From: an uncultured Ruminococcus sp.
GTDB taxonomy: Bacteria > Bacillota > Clostridia > Oscillospirales > Ruminococcaceae
Assembly: GCA_946404705.1 (NCBI GenBank)
Contig: CAMJES010000178.1
Coordinates: 1-5,192, forward strand
DNA: 5,192 bases
Direction of reading: 5' to 3'
The position numbers and the translations under genes were made by a program. The notes under the pieces were generated by a model. The model had not been told where the DNA came from, did no database searches, and saw nothing but the letters and a program-made list of their open reading frames with translations. Shown here one piece after another: positions 1 to 5,192 of the stretch. How positions within the stretch are numbered: the first letter of the stretch is position 1; each line of letters opens with the position of its first letter.

Positions 1-46
1 ACCACCGAGATCTACACTCTTTCCCTACACGACGCTCTTCCGATCT
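1..46 (+). other. Illumina TruSeq P5/universal adapter remnant (non-biological)
   Basis: These 46 bases match the 3' part of the TruSeq universal adapter as I remember it, ending in the CGCTCTTCCGATCT ligation end; only the first 12 bases of the full oligo are absent. No i5 index lies between the flow-cell part and the sequencing-primer part. The complement of this stretch is what a read 2 running past a short insert would show, so untrimmed read-through is the likely origin. It should be masked; the argG frame happens to stay open through it, which could mislead a gene caller. Confidence 0.98.
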
Positions 47-47
47 G

Positions 48-824
48 GATATCAAGAGCCGTGACGAAGAGATCGACTATGCAGAGGCTCACAACATTCC
101 TCTTAAGATAAACAGAGAAACAAACTACTCCAAGGACAAGAACATCTGGCATCTTTCCCACGAAGGTCTTGACCTTGAAGATCCTGCAAACGAACCGCAG
201 TATGAAAAGCCGGGCTTCCTTGAAATGGGCGTTTCTCCCATTCAGGCTCCCGACAAGCCTACATACGTTACTATTCACTTTGAAAAGGGCGTTCCCACGG
301 CTGTTGACGGCAAGACAATGAACGGCACAGAGCTTGTTACCGCTCTTAACAAGCTTGGCGGCGAAAACGGCATCGGTCTTGTTGACCTTGTTGAAAACCG
401 TCTTGTCGGAATGAAGTCCAGAGGCGTTTACGAAACACCGGGCGGAGCTATCCTTTATCACGCTCATGAGGTTCTCGAAACTATCACACTTGACAAGGCT
501 ACACAGCGCATGAAGCAGAAGCTTGCTATCGACTTTGCAGACCTCGTTTACAACGGTCAGTGGTTCACACCCGTTCGTGAAGCTCTTTCCGCTTTCGTTA
601 CAAAGACTCAGGAAACTGTTACGGGTGATGTTAAGCTCAAGCTTTACAAGGGCAACATCATCAACGCAGGCGTTACTTCTCCTTACACTCTCTATGATGA
701 GGAAGTTGCAACATTTGATGAAGATCACGTTTACAATCAGGCTGATGCCGAAGGCTTCATCAACCTCTTCGGTCTTCCTATCAAGGTAAAGGCTGTACTT
801 GACGCAAAGAGAAATAACAAGTAA
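48..824 (+). CDS. argG: Argininosuccinate synthase, C-terminal part (5' truncated by contig end)
   Basis: This cytosolic enzyme makes argininosuccinate from citrulline, aspartate and ATP, the penultimate step of arginine synthesis. The first complete genomic codon is at 48 and the frame runs 258 residues to TAA at 822-824. Recognisable ArgG blocks are the stretch ending in HEGLDLEDP (about 150-182), the EMGVSPIQAPD block (about 222-254), and the strongly conserved GMKSRGVYETPGG block (about 408-446), which belongs to the substrate-binding region. Members are usually about 400 residues, so roughly the first 145 are missing, including the N-terminal ATP-binding loop. The truncation is caused by the adapter junction at 46/47 and is not a pseudogene. 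ATG at 225 is an internal methionine, not a start. A transglutaminase-like gene follows after 14 nt, and argH and argC lie further downstream, which supports the assignment. Confidence 0.96.
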   Translation, partial: DIKSRDEEIDYAEAHNIPLKINRETNYSKDKNIWHLSHEGLDLEDPANEPQYEKPGFLEMGVSPIQAPDKPTYVTIHFEKGVPTAVDGKTMNGTELVTALNKLGGENGIGLVDLVENRLVGMKSRGVYETPGGAILYHAHEVLETITLDKATQRMKQKLAIDFADLVYNGQWFTPVREALSAFVTKTQETVTGDVKLKLYKGNIINAGVTSPYTLYDEEVATFDEDHVYNQADAEGFINLFGLPIKVKAVLDAKRNNK

Positions 825-838
825 GGTTAGGCAGATAT

Positions 839-2176
839 ATGAGATTTTGGAGTAAGATCTCGGCGGTGCTTACGGCTGCTGTAATGGCATTTTCTGCAGC
901 CGCACCGACGTTTGCGGATTATGTTTTTGACGGTGAATACTGGGTATGGCAGGACGAAGTTCCGGATGAAGAGGTTGAAGTCGTTGAAGAAGCTCCGATC
1001 GCTGATGTTGTTGACGATGTTGACGATGTTGAGGATGCTTGCGAAGCTGACGATGTTGATGATGATTGGGACTGGGACGGTTACAGTTACTGGTCGTCCG
1101 ACTGGAGAGAAAAATCAAAGTATTCCGAATTTACCTTAGTCAAAGCCGGTACGAATATGCTGACATTATGCGTTGGAAACAACAAAAATGCGGTTGAATT
1201 CAAGCTCTACCTTTATGACAAGAAAAAGGGAAAGTATGTTATTAAAGAGCATATAGACACTAAAGCCGAGGATCATAAGTATTTTTTCGGAGATACTTGG
1301 ATATACAGCCTTAACCCGGGAACAACATATAAGCTGATGCTCGTTTCCTACGACAAAAACGGAGAAAAAATCAAAACGGAATATCTTTCCGCGAGAACGC
1401 TTTCAAAGGAGCCGCACGTTGTTGTGAAAAACAACGGAAAGCAGGCTGTTATCACATGGGAACCCTGTCAGCCCGGTGCTTCGGGATATGAGGTTTACAG
1501 GAAGGCAACGCCGGATGATTATTACTACCTCAGCGAACCCGAGATGGGAACGGCGGAGGAGCTTGAAGCGGACGGCTATAAGCTTGTTGCGAGAAAAAGC
1601 AGCTCGCCGAAGGGAAAAATCACCGTCAAGAACAGAAAGGATTACCTTTATGTTGTCCGTACATTTAAGGTCGTTGGCGGCAAAAGGGTTTACAGCGGTT
1701 TTTCCTGTCCAGCTTCAACTGAATTTGCAGAGGCTTATGTAAATACACTTAAGCTGAAATCCCATGAACGCTGCTCGGGCGAGGAGCTTAAGCTGGTCAA
1801 GAAGTATGTTGCTCAGGTCACGGACAAAAAAATGAGCAACGCCGAAAAGCTCAGGGCGATATTTATGCTTGTTCATTCCAATGGCAATTATCAGAATGAC
1901 ATCACCAAGATCAGCGCAAGCCGTCCGGTTTGGCAGCTTATGGTCAAGGGTGAGGGACAATGCGCTACATGGGCGTACACGCTTTATGATATGCTTGAAT
2001 ATGCAGGATTTGACATAAGAGTTGTAAGAGGATTGCGTCCGTCCGGTCAGCAGCATTTCTGGTGTCAGATAAAGCTGAACGGAAGCTGGTATAATCTTGA
2101 CGCACATCTCGGAACATACCTCTCAAAGTACGACGGCGATTACAGAGAATATGTCATTCAGGATTATTCGGGTTGA
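839..2176 (+). CDS. Exported protein with FN3-like modules and C-terminal transglutaminase-like domain
   Basis: The 445-residue protein begins with a Sec signal peptide: R2 and K6, a hydrophobic core at about 8-22, and probable cleavage after TFA at 26. An acidic, Trp/Tyr-rich segment follows (about 28-90). Residues about 95-188 and 190-290 look like two fibronectin-III-type beta modules; the clearest hallmarks are NPGTTYKLMLVSYDKNG and the ITWEP...GYEVYRK pattern. The C-terminal part (about 310-445) is transglutaminase-like. The triad is visible as Cys375 in GEGQCATWAY, His406 in GQQHFWCQIKLNGSWYNLDA and Asp421 in the same block, so it is probably active as a cysteine protease-like or crosslinking enzyme; the substrate is unknown. 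No LPXTG motif or C-terminal membrane anchor is seen, so it is likely released or held by its modules. The start at 839 is favoured because it gives the full signal peptide; its ribosome site is weak (TAGG, 828-831). It lies 14 nt after argG and ends 4 nt before a terminator, so it probably rides on the argG transcript. Confidence 0.88.
   Translation: MRFWSKISAVLTAAVMAFSAAAPTFADYVFDGEYWVWQDEVPDEEVEVVEEAPIADVVDDVDDVEDACEADDVDDDWDWDGYSYWSSDWREKSKYSEFTLVKAGTNMLTLCVGNNKNAVEFKLYLYDKKKGKYVIKEHIDTKAEDHKYFFGDTWIYSLNPGTTYKLMLVSYDKNGEKIKTEYLSARTLSKEPHVVVKNNGKQAVITWEPCQPGASGYEVYRKATPDDYYYLSEPEMGTAEELEADGYKLVARKSSSPKGKITVKNRKDYLYVVRTFKVVGGKRVYSGFSCPASTEFAEAYVNTLKLKSHERCSGEELKLVKKYVAQVTDKKMSNAEKLRAIFMLVHSNGNYQNDITKISASRPVWQLMVKGEGQCATWAYTLYDMLEYAGFDIRVVRGLRPSGQQHFWCQIKLNGSWYNLDAHLGTYLSKYDGDYREYVIQDYSG
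1010..1036 (+). repeat. Short in-frame tandem repeat, 9-nt unit, three copies
   Basis: Three adjacent 9-base units, GTTGACGAT, GTTGACGAT and GTTGAGGAT, encode VDD-VDD-VED (residues 58-66 of the transglutaminase-like protein). The third copy differs by one base. They sit in an acidic low-complexity segment just after the signal peptide. The unit is a multiple of three, so copy-number change would keep the frame. This is seen directly; any role as a spacer or ion-binding segment is inference. Confidence 0.85.
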
Positions 2177-2180
2177 ATAT

Positions 2181-2219
2181 AAGGGCGGAGCAGTTATCCG
2201 CCCTTGTGTTGTTTTTTTT
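2181..2219 (+). terminator. Rho-independent terminator after the transglutaminase gene
   Basis: A perfect 9-bp stem, AAGGGCGGA (2181-2189) with TCCGCCCTT (2197-2205), encloses a 7-nt loop. It is followed by a T-rich tract, with eight consecutive T at 2212-2219. The stem starts 4 nt after the stop codon at 2174-2176, which also supports that stop as the true gene end. It should end most argG-transglutaminase transcripts and separate them from the lipoprotein-argH-argC genes. Confidence 0.92.
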
Positions 2220-2253
2220 AAACGTATATTTTCGCACAAAATGCGGAAAAATA

Positions 2254-2318
2254 GCATTGTTACCCGTTCGGGACAATGCCGCACGGCGCTTTGTATGCAC
2301 GGGATCTGTGCGGCATTG
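2254..2318 (+). promoter_or_regulatory. Leader with two overlapping, mutually exclusive hairpins
   Basis: Hairpin A pairs GCATTGT (2254-2260) with ACAATGC (2273-2279), with an inner CCC/GGG helix (2263-2265 with 2270-2272). Hairpin B pairs CAATGCCGCAC (2274-2284) with GTGCGGCATTG (2308-2318), a perfect 11-bp stem around a 23-nt loop. They share 2274-2279, so an RNA could form only one at a time, as in attenuators and riboswitches. A smaller stem (2297-2302 with 2306-2311, one G-U) could also compete with B. No U-tract follows B, so it is not a classical terminator. The region lies between the terminator at 2181-2219 and the lipoprotein ribosome site at 2335-2341. The pairing is seen directly; regulation is inference, and it may simply be a stable untranslated element or a palindromic intergenic repeat. 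It matches no riboswitch class that I recognise. Confidence 0.45.
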
Positions 2319-2348
2319 CCTTGATAAAACTTACAAGGAGAATTCAAT

Positions 2349-2882
2349 ATGAAGATAAAGAATATTTTTATCGGTATGCTTATGATCGCGGCTGTAATGC
2401 TTTCGGCTTGTTCGTCAAAGCAGGATGCGGAGGCTGCCGCAAAGGACGCTGAGCTTCAGCAGAAGCTGATCGGCGTTTGGTATTATACCGACTCTGTTGT
2501 ATATGATGATGACGGGAATTTTTCTGCTTTTTCGGCGTATGAATTTACAGACAAAGTAGCAAAGGCTCATGATATTGAAGGAGCGCAGATTTCCTCTGCT
2601 GTAATTGATAAATATAAGATCGAGAACGGAGAATATGTTGTCGAGGTGGACGGAAAAAAAGAATATGCCTTGATAGAAATTCGTGAAGTTGACGGCAGAG
2701 ATCATCTTTACTGGGGCATTGATTCGGGAACGTTGGAGTTTATCCGAATGACAGATGAAGAAATAGAGGATTTTGGTATACCGGTTGGTCAGTACCTCAC
2801 AGGCGAGGCAGAGCTGCTTGGAATTGAGACCACCGCCTCAGAGTCAGAAACCGAACCGGAAACATCTGCTGTTTCCGAATAA
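2349..2882 (+). CDS. Small lipoprotein of unknown function
   Basis: The 177-residue product has a short lipoprotein signal peptide (K2, K4, hydrophobic core at about 6-18) and a lipobox LSAC ending at Cys21, so it should be lipid-anchored on the outer face of the membrane. Residues 22-39 are Ala/Asp/Glu-rich and probably a helical linker. From LIGVWYYTD (40-48) to about 134 the sequence alternates like beta strands. A GxW motif followed by such strands resembles small lipocalin-like or other beta-sandwich lipoproteins, but I do not recognise a family. Residues about 159-177 are an acidic Ser/Thr/Glu tail. The start is set by AAGGAGA at 2335-2341, 7 nt upstream. The gene follows a terminator and a structured leader and lies 20 nt before argH, so it is probably the first gene of the argH-argC transcript. 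No link to arginine metabolism is visible in the protein itself. Confidence 0.85.
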   Translation: MKIKNIFIGMLMIAAVMLSACSSKQDAEAAAKDAELQQKLIGVWYYTDSVVYDDDGNFSAFSAYEFTDKVAKAHDIEGAQISSAVIDKYKIENGEYVVEVDGKKEYALIEIREVDGRDHLYWGIDSGTLEFIRMTDEEIEDFGIPVGQYLTGEAELLGIETTASESETEPETSAVSE

Positions 2883-2902
2883 AAAATAAGGAGTTCACTA
2901 CT

Positions 2903-4279
2903 ATGAACAATAAAATGTGGGCAGGACGCTCTTCAAAAGAGGTCGATTCCCGTGTTAACGATTTTAATTCATCAATAAAATTCGATTCAAGAATGTACAG
3001 GCAAGATATCAAAGGCTCTATGGCACACGCTGAGATGCTCGGTGACTGCGGCATTATAGAAAAGTCGGAAAGCGAGAAGATCATTGCAGGACTTAAGGAG
3101 ATTCTTGCCGATATTGACAGCGGCAAGCTGCAGTTTGACCCGAATGCTGAGGATATTCATATGTTTGTGGAGTCCGAGCTTACAAATCGGCTCGGCGACA
3201 CGGGCAAGCGCCTTCACACGGCTCGAAGCAGGAACGATCAGGTCGCTCTTGACATAAGAATGTATCTCAAAGACGAGATTGACGAGATAATTCCGATGAT
3301 CCGTGAGCTTATCGGGGTACTCTGCGATATTGCGGAGAAAAACCTTGATACTATTATGCCCGGCTACACGCATCTTCAGCGCGCGCAGCCGATAACATTT
3401 GCTCACCACATGATGGCTTATGCGCAGATGCTTATCCGCGACATCGGCAGATTTGAAGATACATACAAGCGTATGAACAAAATGCCGCTCGGAAGCGGTG
3501 CGCTTGCAACTACGACCTATCCTATCGACCGAAGACAGGTCTGCGGACTGCTCGGTTTTGACGATATCACGATGAATTCGCTTGACGGTGTTTCCGACAG
3601 AGATTTCTGTGTTGAGATGTGTTCGGCAATTTCGATACTGATGATGCACCTTTCACGTTTTTCCGAGGAGATAATCCTTTGGAGTTCTTGGGAGTTCAAG
3701 TTTATTGAGCTTGATGATGCTTATGCGACGGGTTCGTCGATAATGCCGCAGAAGAAGAACCCCGATGTCACCGAGCTTATCCGCGGCAAGACGGGCAGAG
3801 TTTACGGCGATCTCAACACGCTGCTTGTTATGCTTAAAGGCACTCCGCTTGCATACAACAAGGATATGCAGGAGGACAAGGAAGCTATTTTTGATGCGAT
3901 CGACACGGTAAAGCTTTGCCTTACAACGTTTATTCCGATGCTTTCAACAATGGAGCTTTACAAGGAGAATATGAGAAACGCTGCGGCGAGAGGTTTTATC
4001 AACGCTACCGATTGTGCAGACTATCTTGTTAAAAAGGGTCTGCCGTTCAGGGATGCTTACAAGATAACGGGAACGCTCGTTGCTTACTGCATAAAAAATC
4101 AGACTGTTCTCGAAAATCTTTCGCTTGATGAATTCCGCGAGCTTTCGCCCGTATTCGATGATGATGTTTACGAGGCTATCAAGCTTGAAACCTGTGTAAA
4201 TATGAGAAAGGCGGACGGAGGGCCTGCTCCCGATGCTGTTAAAAAGCAGATAGAATTTGCAAGGAAATATACGAAATGA
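2903..4279 (+). CDS. argH: Argininosuccinate lyase
   Basis: This complete 458-residue cytosolic enzyme splits argininosuccinate into arginine and fumarate, the last step of arginine synthesis. It belongs to the fumarase/aspartase superfamily and works as a tetramer. The N-terminal MWAGR (5-9) matches the usual LWGGRF opening. HTARSRND (105-112) is the family's HTGRSRND block with Ala for Gly. GYTHLQRAQP (154-163) carries catalytic His157. GSSIMPQKKNPD (277-288) is the superfamily signature loop with the catalytic serine (278 or 279). The length is normal for the family (about 460) and no frame break is seen. The start at 2903 is supported by TAAGGAG at 2887-2893 with 9-nt spacing and by family alignment; Met5 is a less likely start. 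The lipoprotein gene ends 20 nt upstream and argC begins 42 nt downstream, consistent with one operon. Confidence 0.98.
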   Translation: MNNKMWAGRSSKEVDSRVNDFNSSIKFDSRMYRQDIKGSMAHAEMLGDCGIIEKSESEKIIAGLKEILADIDSGKLQFDPNAEDIHMFVESELTNRLGDTGKRLHTARSRNDQVALDIRMYLKDEIDEIIPMIRELIGVLCDIAEKNLDTIMPGYTHLQRAQPITFAHHMMAYAQMLIRDIGRFEDTYKRMNKMPLGSGALATTTYPIDRRQVCGLLGFDDITMNSLDGVSDRDFCVEMCSAISILMMHLSRFSEEIILWSSWEFKFIELDDAYATGSSIMPQKKNPDVTELIRGKTGRVYGDLNTLLVMLKGTPLAYNKDMQEDKEAIFDAIDTVKLCLTTFIPMLSTMELYKENMRNAAARGFINATDCADYLVKKGLPFRDAYKITGTLVAYCIKNQTVLENLSLDEFRELSPVFDDDVYEAIKLETCVNMRKADGGPAPDAVKKQIEFARKYTK

Positions 4280-4321
4280 TATCGGCGCACAACTAAGGGG
4301 CGCATAGAAAGGGAGAAAATT

Positions 4322-5146
4322 ATGGCGTACAGGGTTTTTATAGACGGTCAGGAGGGTACGACCGGACTTCGTATTGTTGAGAGATTAAAGGACAGAAGCG
4401 ATATTGAGCTTATCACGATAGACGAGGAGCTTCGCAAGAACACGGCTGAGAGAAAACGCCTTATCAACGAATCGGACTACACATTCTTATGTCTGCCCGA
4501 CGCTGCGGCTATCGAATCGGCGGAGCTTTGCGAAAATCCGCACACGAAGATCCTTGATGCTTCGACTGCGCACAGAACTGCGCCGGGTTGGGCTTATGGT
4601 CTGCCCGAGCTTTCTGCCGAGCATCGTGCGAAAATTGCTTCTTCGAAGAGAGTAGCGGTTCCCGGCTGTTATGCGAGCGGTTTCAACGCGCTTTGTTATC
4701 CGATGGTAAAATCGGGACTTATCGCGCCTTATCATACGGTGACTTGCCACGCTGTATCGGGTTACAGCGGTGCAGGAAAGAAAGCTATTGCTGTATATGA
4801 GGGTGAAGACAAGCCGGACGAATTCAATTCGCCGAGGTTTTACTCTCTCGGCAAGCAGCACAAGCATATTAAGGAAATGATGGCAATATCGGGACTTTCT
4901 TATCCTCCGATATTCAGCCCTATCGTTGACGATTACTACAACGGAATGGTGGTTGCGGTTCCGTTTTTCCTCAGAGCAATGCCGAAAAAGACGAGCGCCG
5001 AGGCTGTTCACGCAATGCTTTCCGAGCATTATGAGGGACAGAATTTCGTGAAGGTAATGCCTTTCATGGGCGAGGGCGTTCTGGAAAACGGATTCCTTGC
5101 GGCTAACACGATGAAGGACACCAACATGATGCAGATATTCGTTTTC
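4322..5146 (+). CDS. argC: N-acetyl-gamma-glutamyl-phosphate reductase, type 2 (3' truncated by contig end)
   Basis: This NADPH-dependent enzyme reduces N-acetylglutamyl phosphate to the semialdehyde, the third step of the ornithine/arginine branch. There are 275 genomic codons with no stop before the adapter at 5147. The nucleotide-binding loop is GQEGTTG (9-15). The catalytic cysteine is Cys116 in VPGCYASG, SGYSGAGKK (146-154) is the substrate-site loop, and the probable catalytic histidine lies in KQHKHIKEM (about 180-182). The FIDGQEGTTGL opening and compact spacing fit the shorter type 2 ArgC (about 310 residues) rather than the common type of about 345. About 35-40 C-terminal residues are therefore missing; this is an assembly edge, not a mutation. 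The frame runs open through the adapter and would add a false tail RSEEHTSELQS. The start at 4322 is set by AGGGAG (4310-4315) with 6-nt spacing. It lies 42 nt after argH. Confidence 0.95.
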
Positions 5147-5192
5147 AGATCGGAAGAGCACACGTCTGAACTCCAGTCACCGGCTATGATAT
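5147..5192 (+). other. Illumina TruSeq indexed adapter remnant (non-biological)
   Basis: Bases 5147-5180 match the 34-nt TruSeq read-1 adapter starting AGATCGGAAGAGC and ending CCAGTCAC. Bases 5181-5188 (CGGCTATG) are then in the index position, and I recall this 8-mer as one of the standard TruSeq i7 indices (D709). The last four bases are ATAT, where ATCT is expected, one mismatch at the extreme end. It is read-through adapter that was not trimmed before assembly, and it extends the argC frame with artificial residues. Confidence 0.98.

Noticed and set aside
12..728. Long minus-strand open frame opposite argG
   Set aside because: It is a shadow of the argG reading frame, has no recognisable protein features, and its C-terminal end is translated adapter.
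225..824. Complete short gene starting at ATG 225
   Set aside because: The same frame continues upstream to 48 with conserved argininosuccinate synthase sequence, so 225 is an internal methionine of argG.
2204..2230. Possible promoter: TTGTGT (2204-2209) and TATATT (2225-2230)
   Set aside because: The spacing is 15 nt, the -35 match is poor, and the elements overlap the terminator stem and T-tract, so the AT-rich match is easily chance.
2274..2318. Second intrinsic terminator
   Set aside because: The 11-bp stem is strong, but the loop is long (23 nt) and the following CCTTGATAAAAC has no U-tract.
2097..2347. Small open frames on both strands across the terminator and leader region
   Set aside because: The plus-strand frame runs through the terminator stem and overlaps the end of the transglutaminase gene. 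The minus-strand frame covers the same structured non-coding DNA. Neither has a convincing ribosome site or protein features.
2987..3649. Minus-strand open frame opposite argH
   Set aside because: It is fully contained in argH, which has all its family motifs, and no ribosome site or family resemblance supports the antisense frame.
4280..4321. Independent promoter or terminator between argH and argC
   Set aside because: Only 42 nt are available. I see a ribosome site but no stem with a T-tract and no -35/-10 pair.
4487..5161. Long minus-strand open frame opposite argC
   Set aside because: It starts inside the 3' adapter and lies antisense to a clearly recognised argC. The protein is Arg/His/Ser-rich with no domain signal.

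Overview
The window is an assembled contig whose two ends are not biological. Bases 1-46 match the Illumina TruSeq P5/universal adapter and bases 5147-5192 match the TruSeq indexed (P7-side) adapter, each 46 nt long and in library orientation. The genomic insert is therefore 47-5146 (5100 nt). Any reading frame that crosses 46/47 or 5146/5147 is chimeric and should be trimmed.

The insert suggests a Gram-positive Clostridia-type bacterium, most likely an Oscillospiraceae/Ruminococcaceae gut or rumen organism, possibly from a metagenome. The reasons are strong AAGGAG/GGGAG Shine-Dalgarno sites, a lipobox lipoprotein with an acidic Ser/Thr/Glu tail, and a signal-peptide protein combining fibronectin-III-like modules with a transglutaminase-like domain. 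This placement is inferred from style, not from a database search.

Layout, all on the + strand: (1) 48-824, the C-terminal two thirds of argininosuccinate synthase (argG), cut by the contig start. (2) 839-2176, an exported transglutaminase-like protein 14 nt behind argG. (3) 2181-2219, a strong intrinsic terminator, followed by a leader region (about 2220-2348) containing two overlapping, mutually exclusive hairpins. (4) 2349-2882, a small lipoprotein of unknown function. (5) 2903-4279, complete argininosuccinate lyase (argH). (6) 4322-5146, N-acetyl-gamma-glutamyl-phosphate reductase (argC, type 2 form), cut near its C-terminus by the contig end. No coding was accepted on the minus strand, and no tRNA, rRNA, CRISPR array or insertion sequence was seen.

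ArgG and ArgH catalyse the last two steps of arginine synthesis (citrulline + aspartate to argininosuccinate, then to arginine + fumarate). ArgC acts earlier, in the ornithine branch. The window is thus part of an arginine biosynthesis cluster. The unusual point is that two cell-envelope genes lie between argG and argH, with a terminator and a structured leader splitting the cluster into argG-transglutaminase and lipoprotein-argH-argC units. No evidence of a wholly new system was found. The most interesting items are this envelope pair inside a metabolic cluster and the alternative-hairpin leader.
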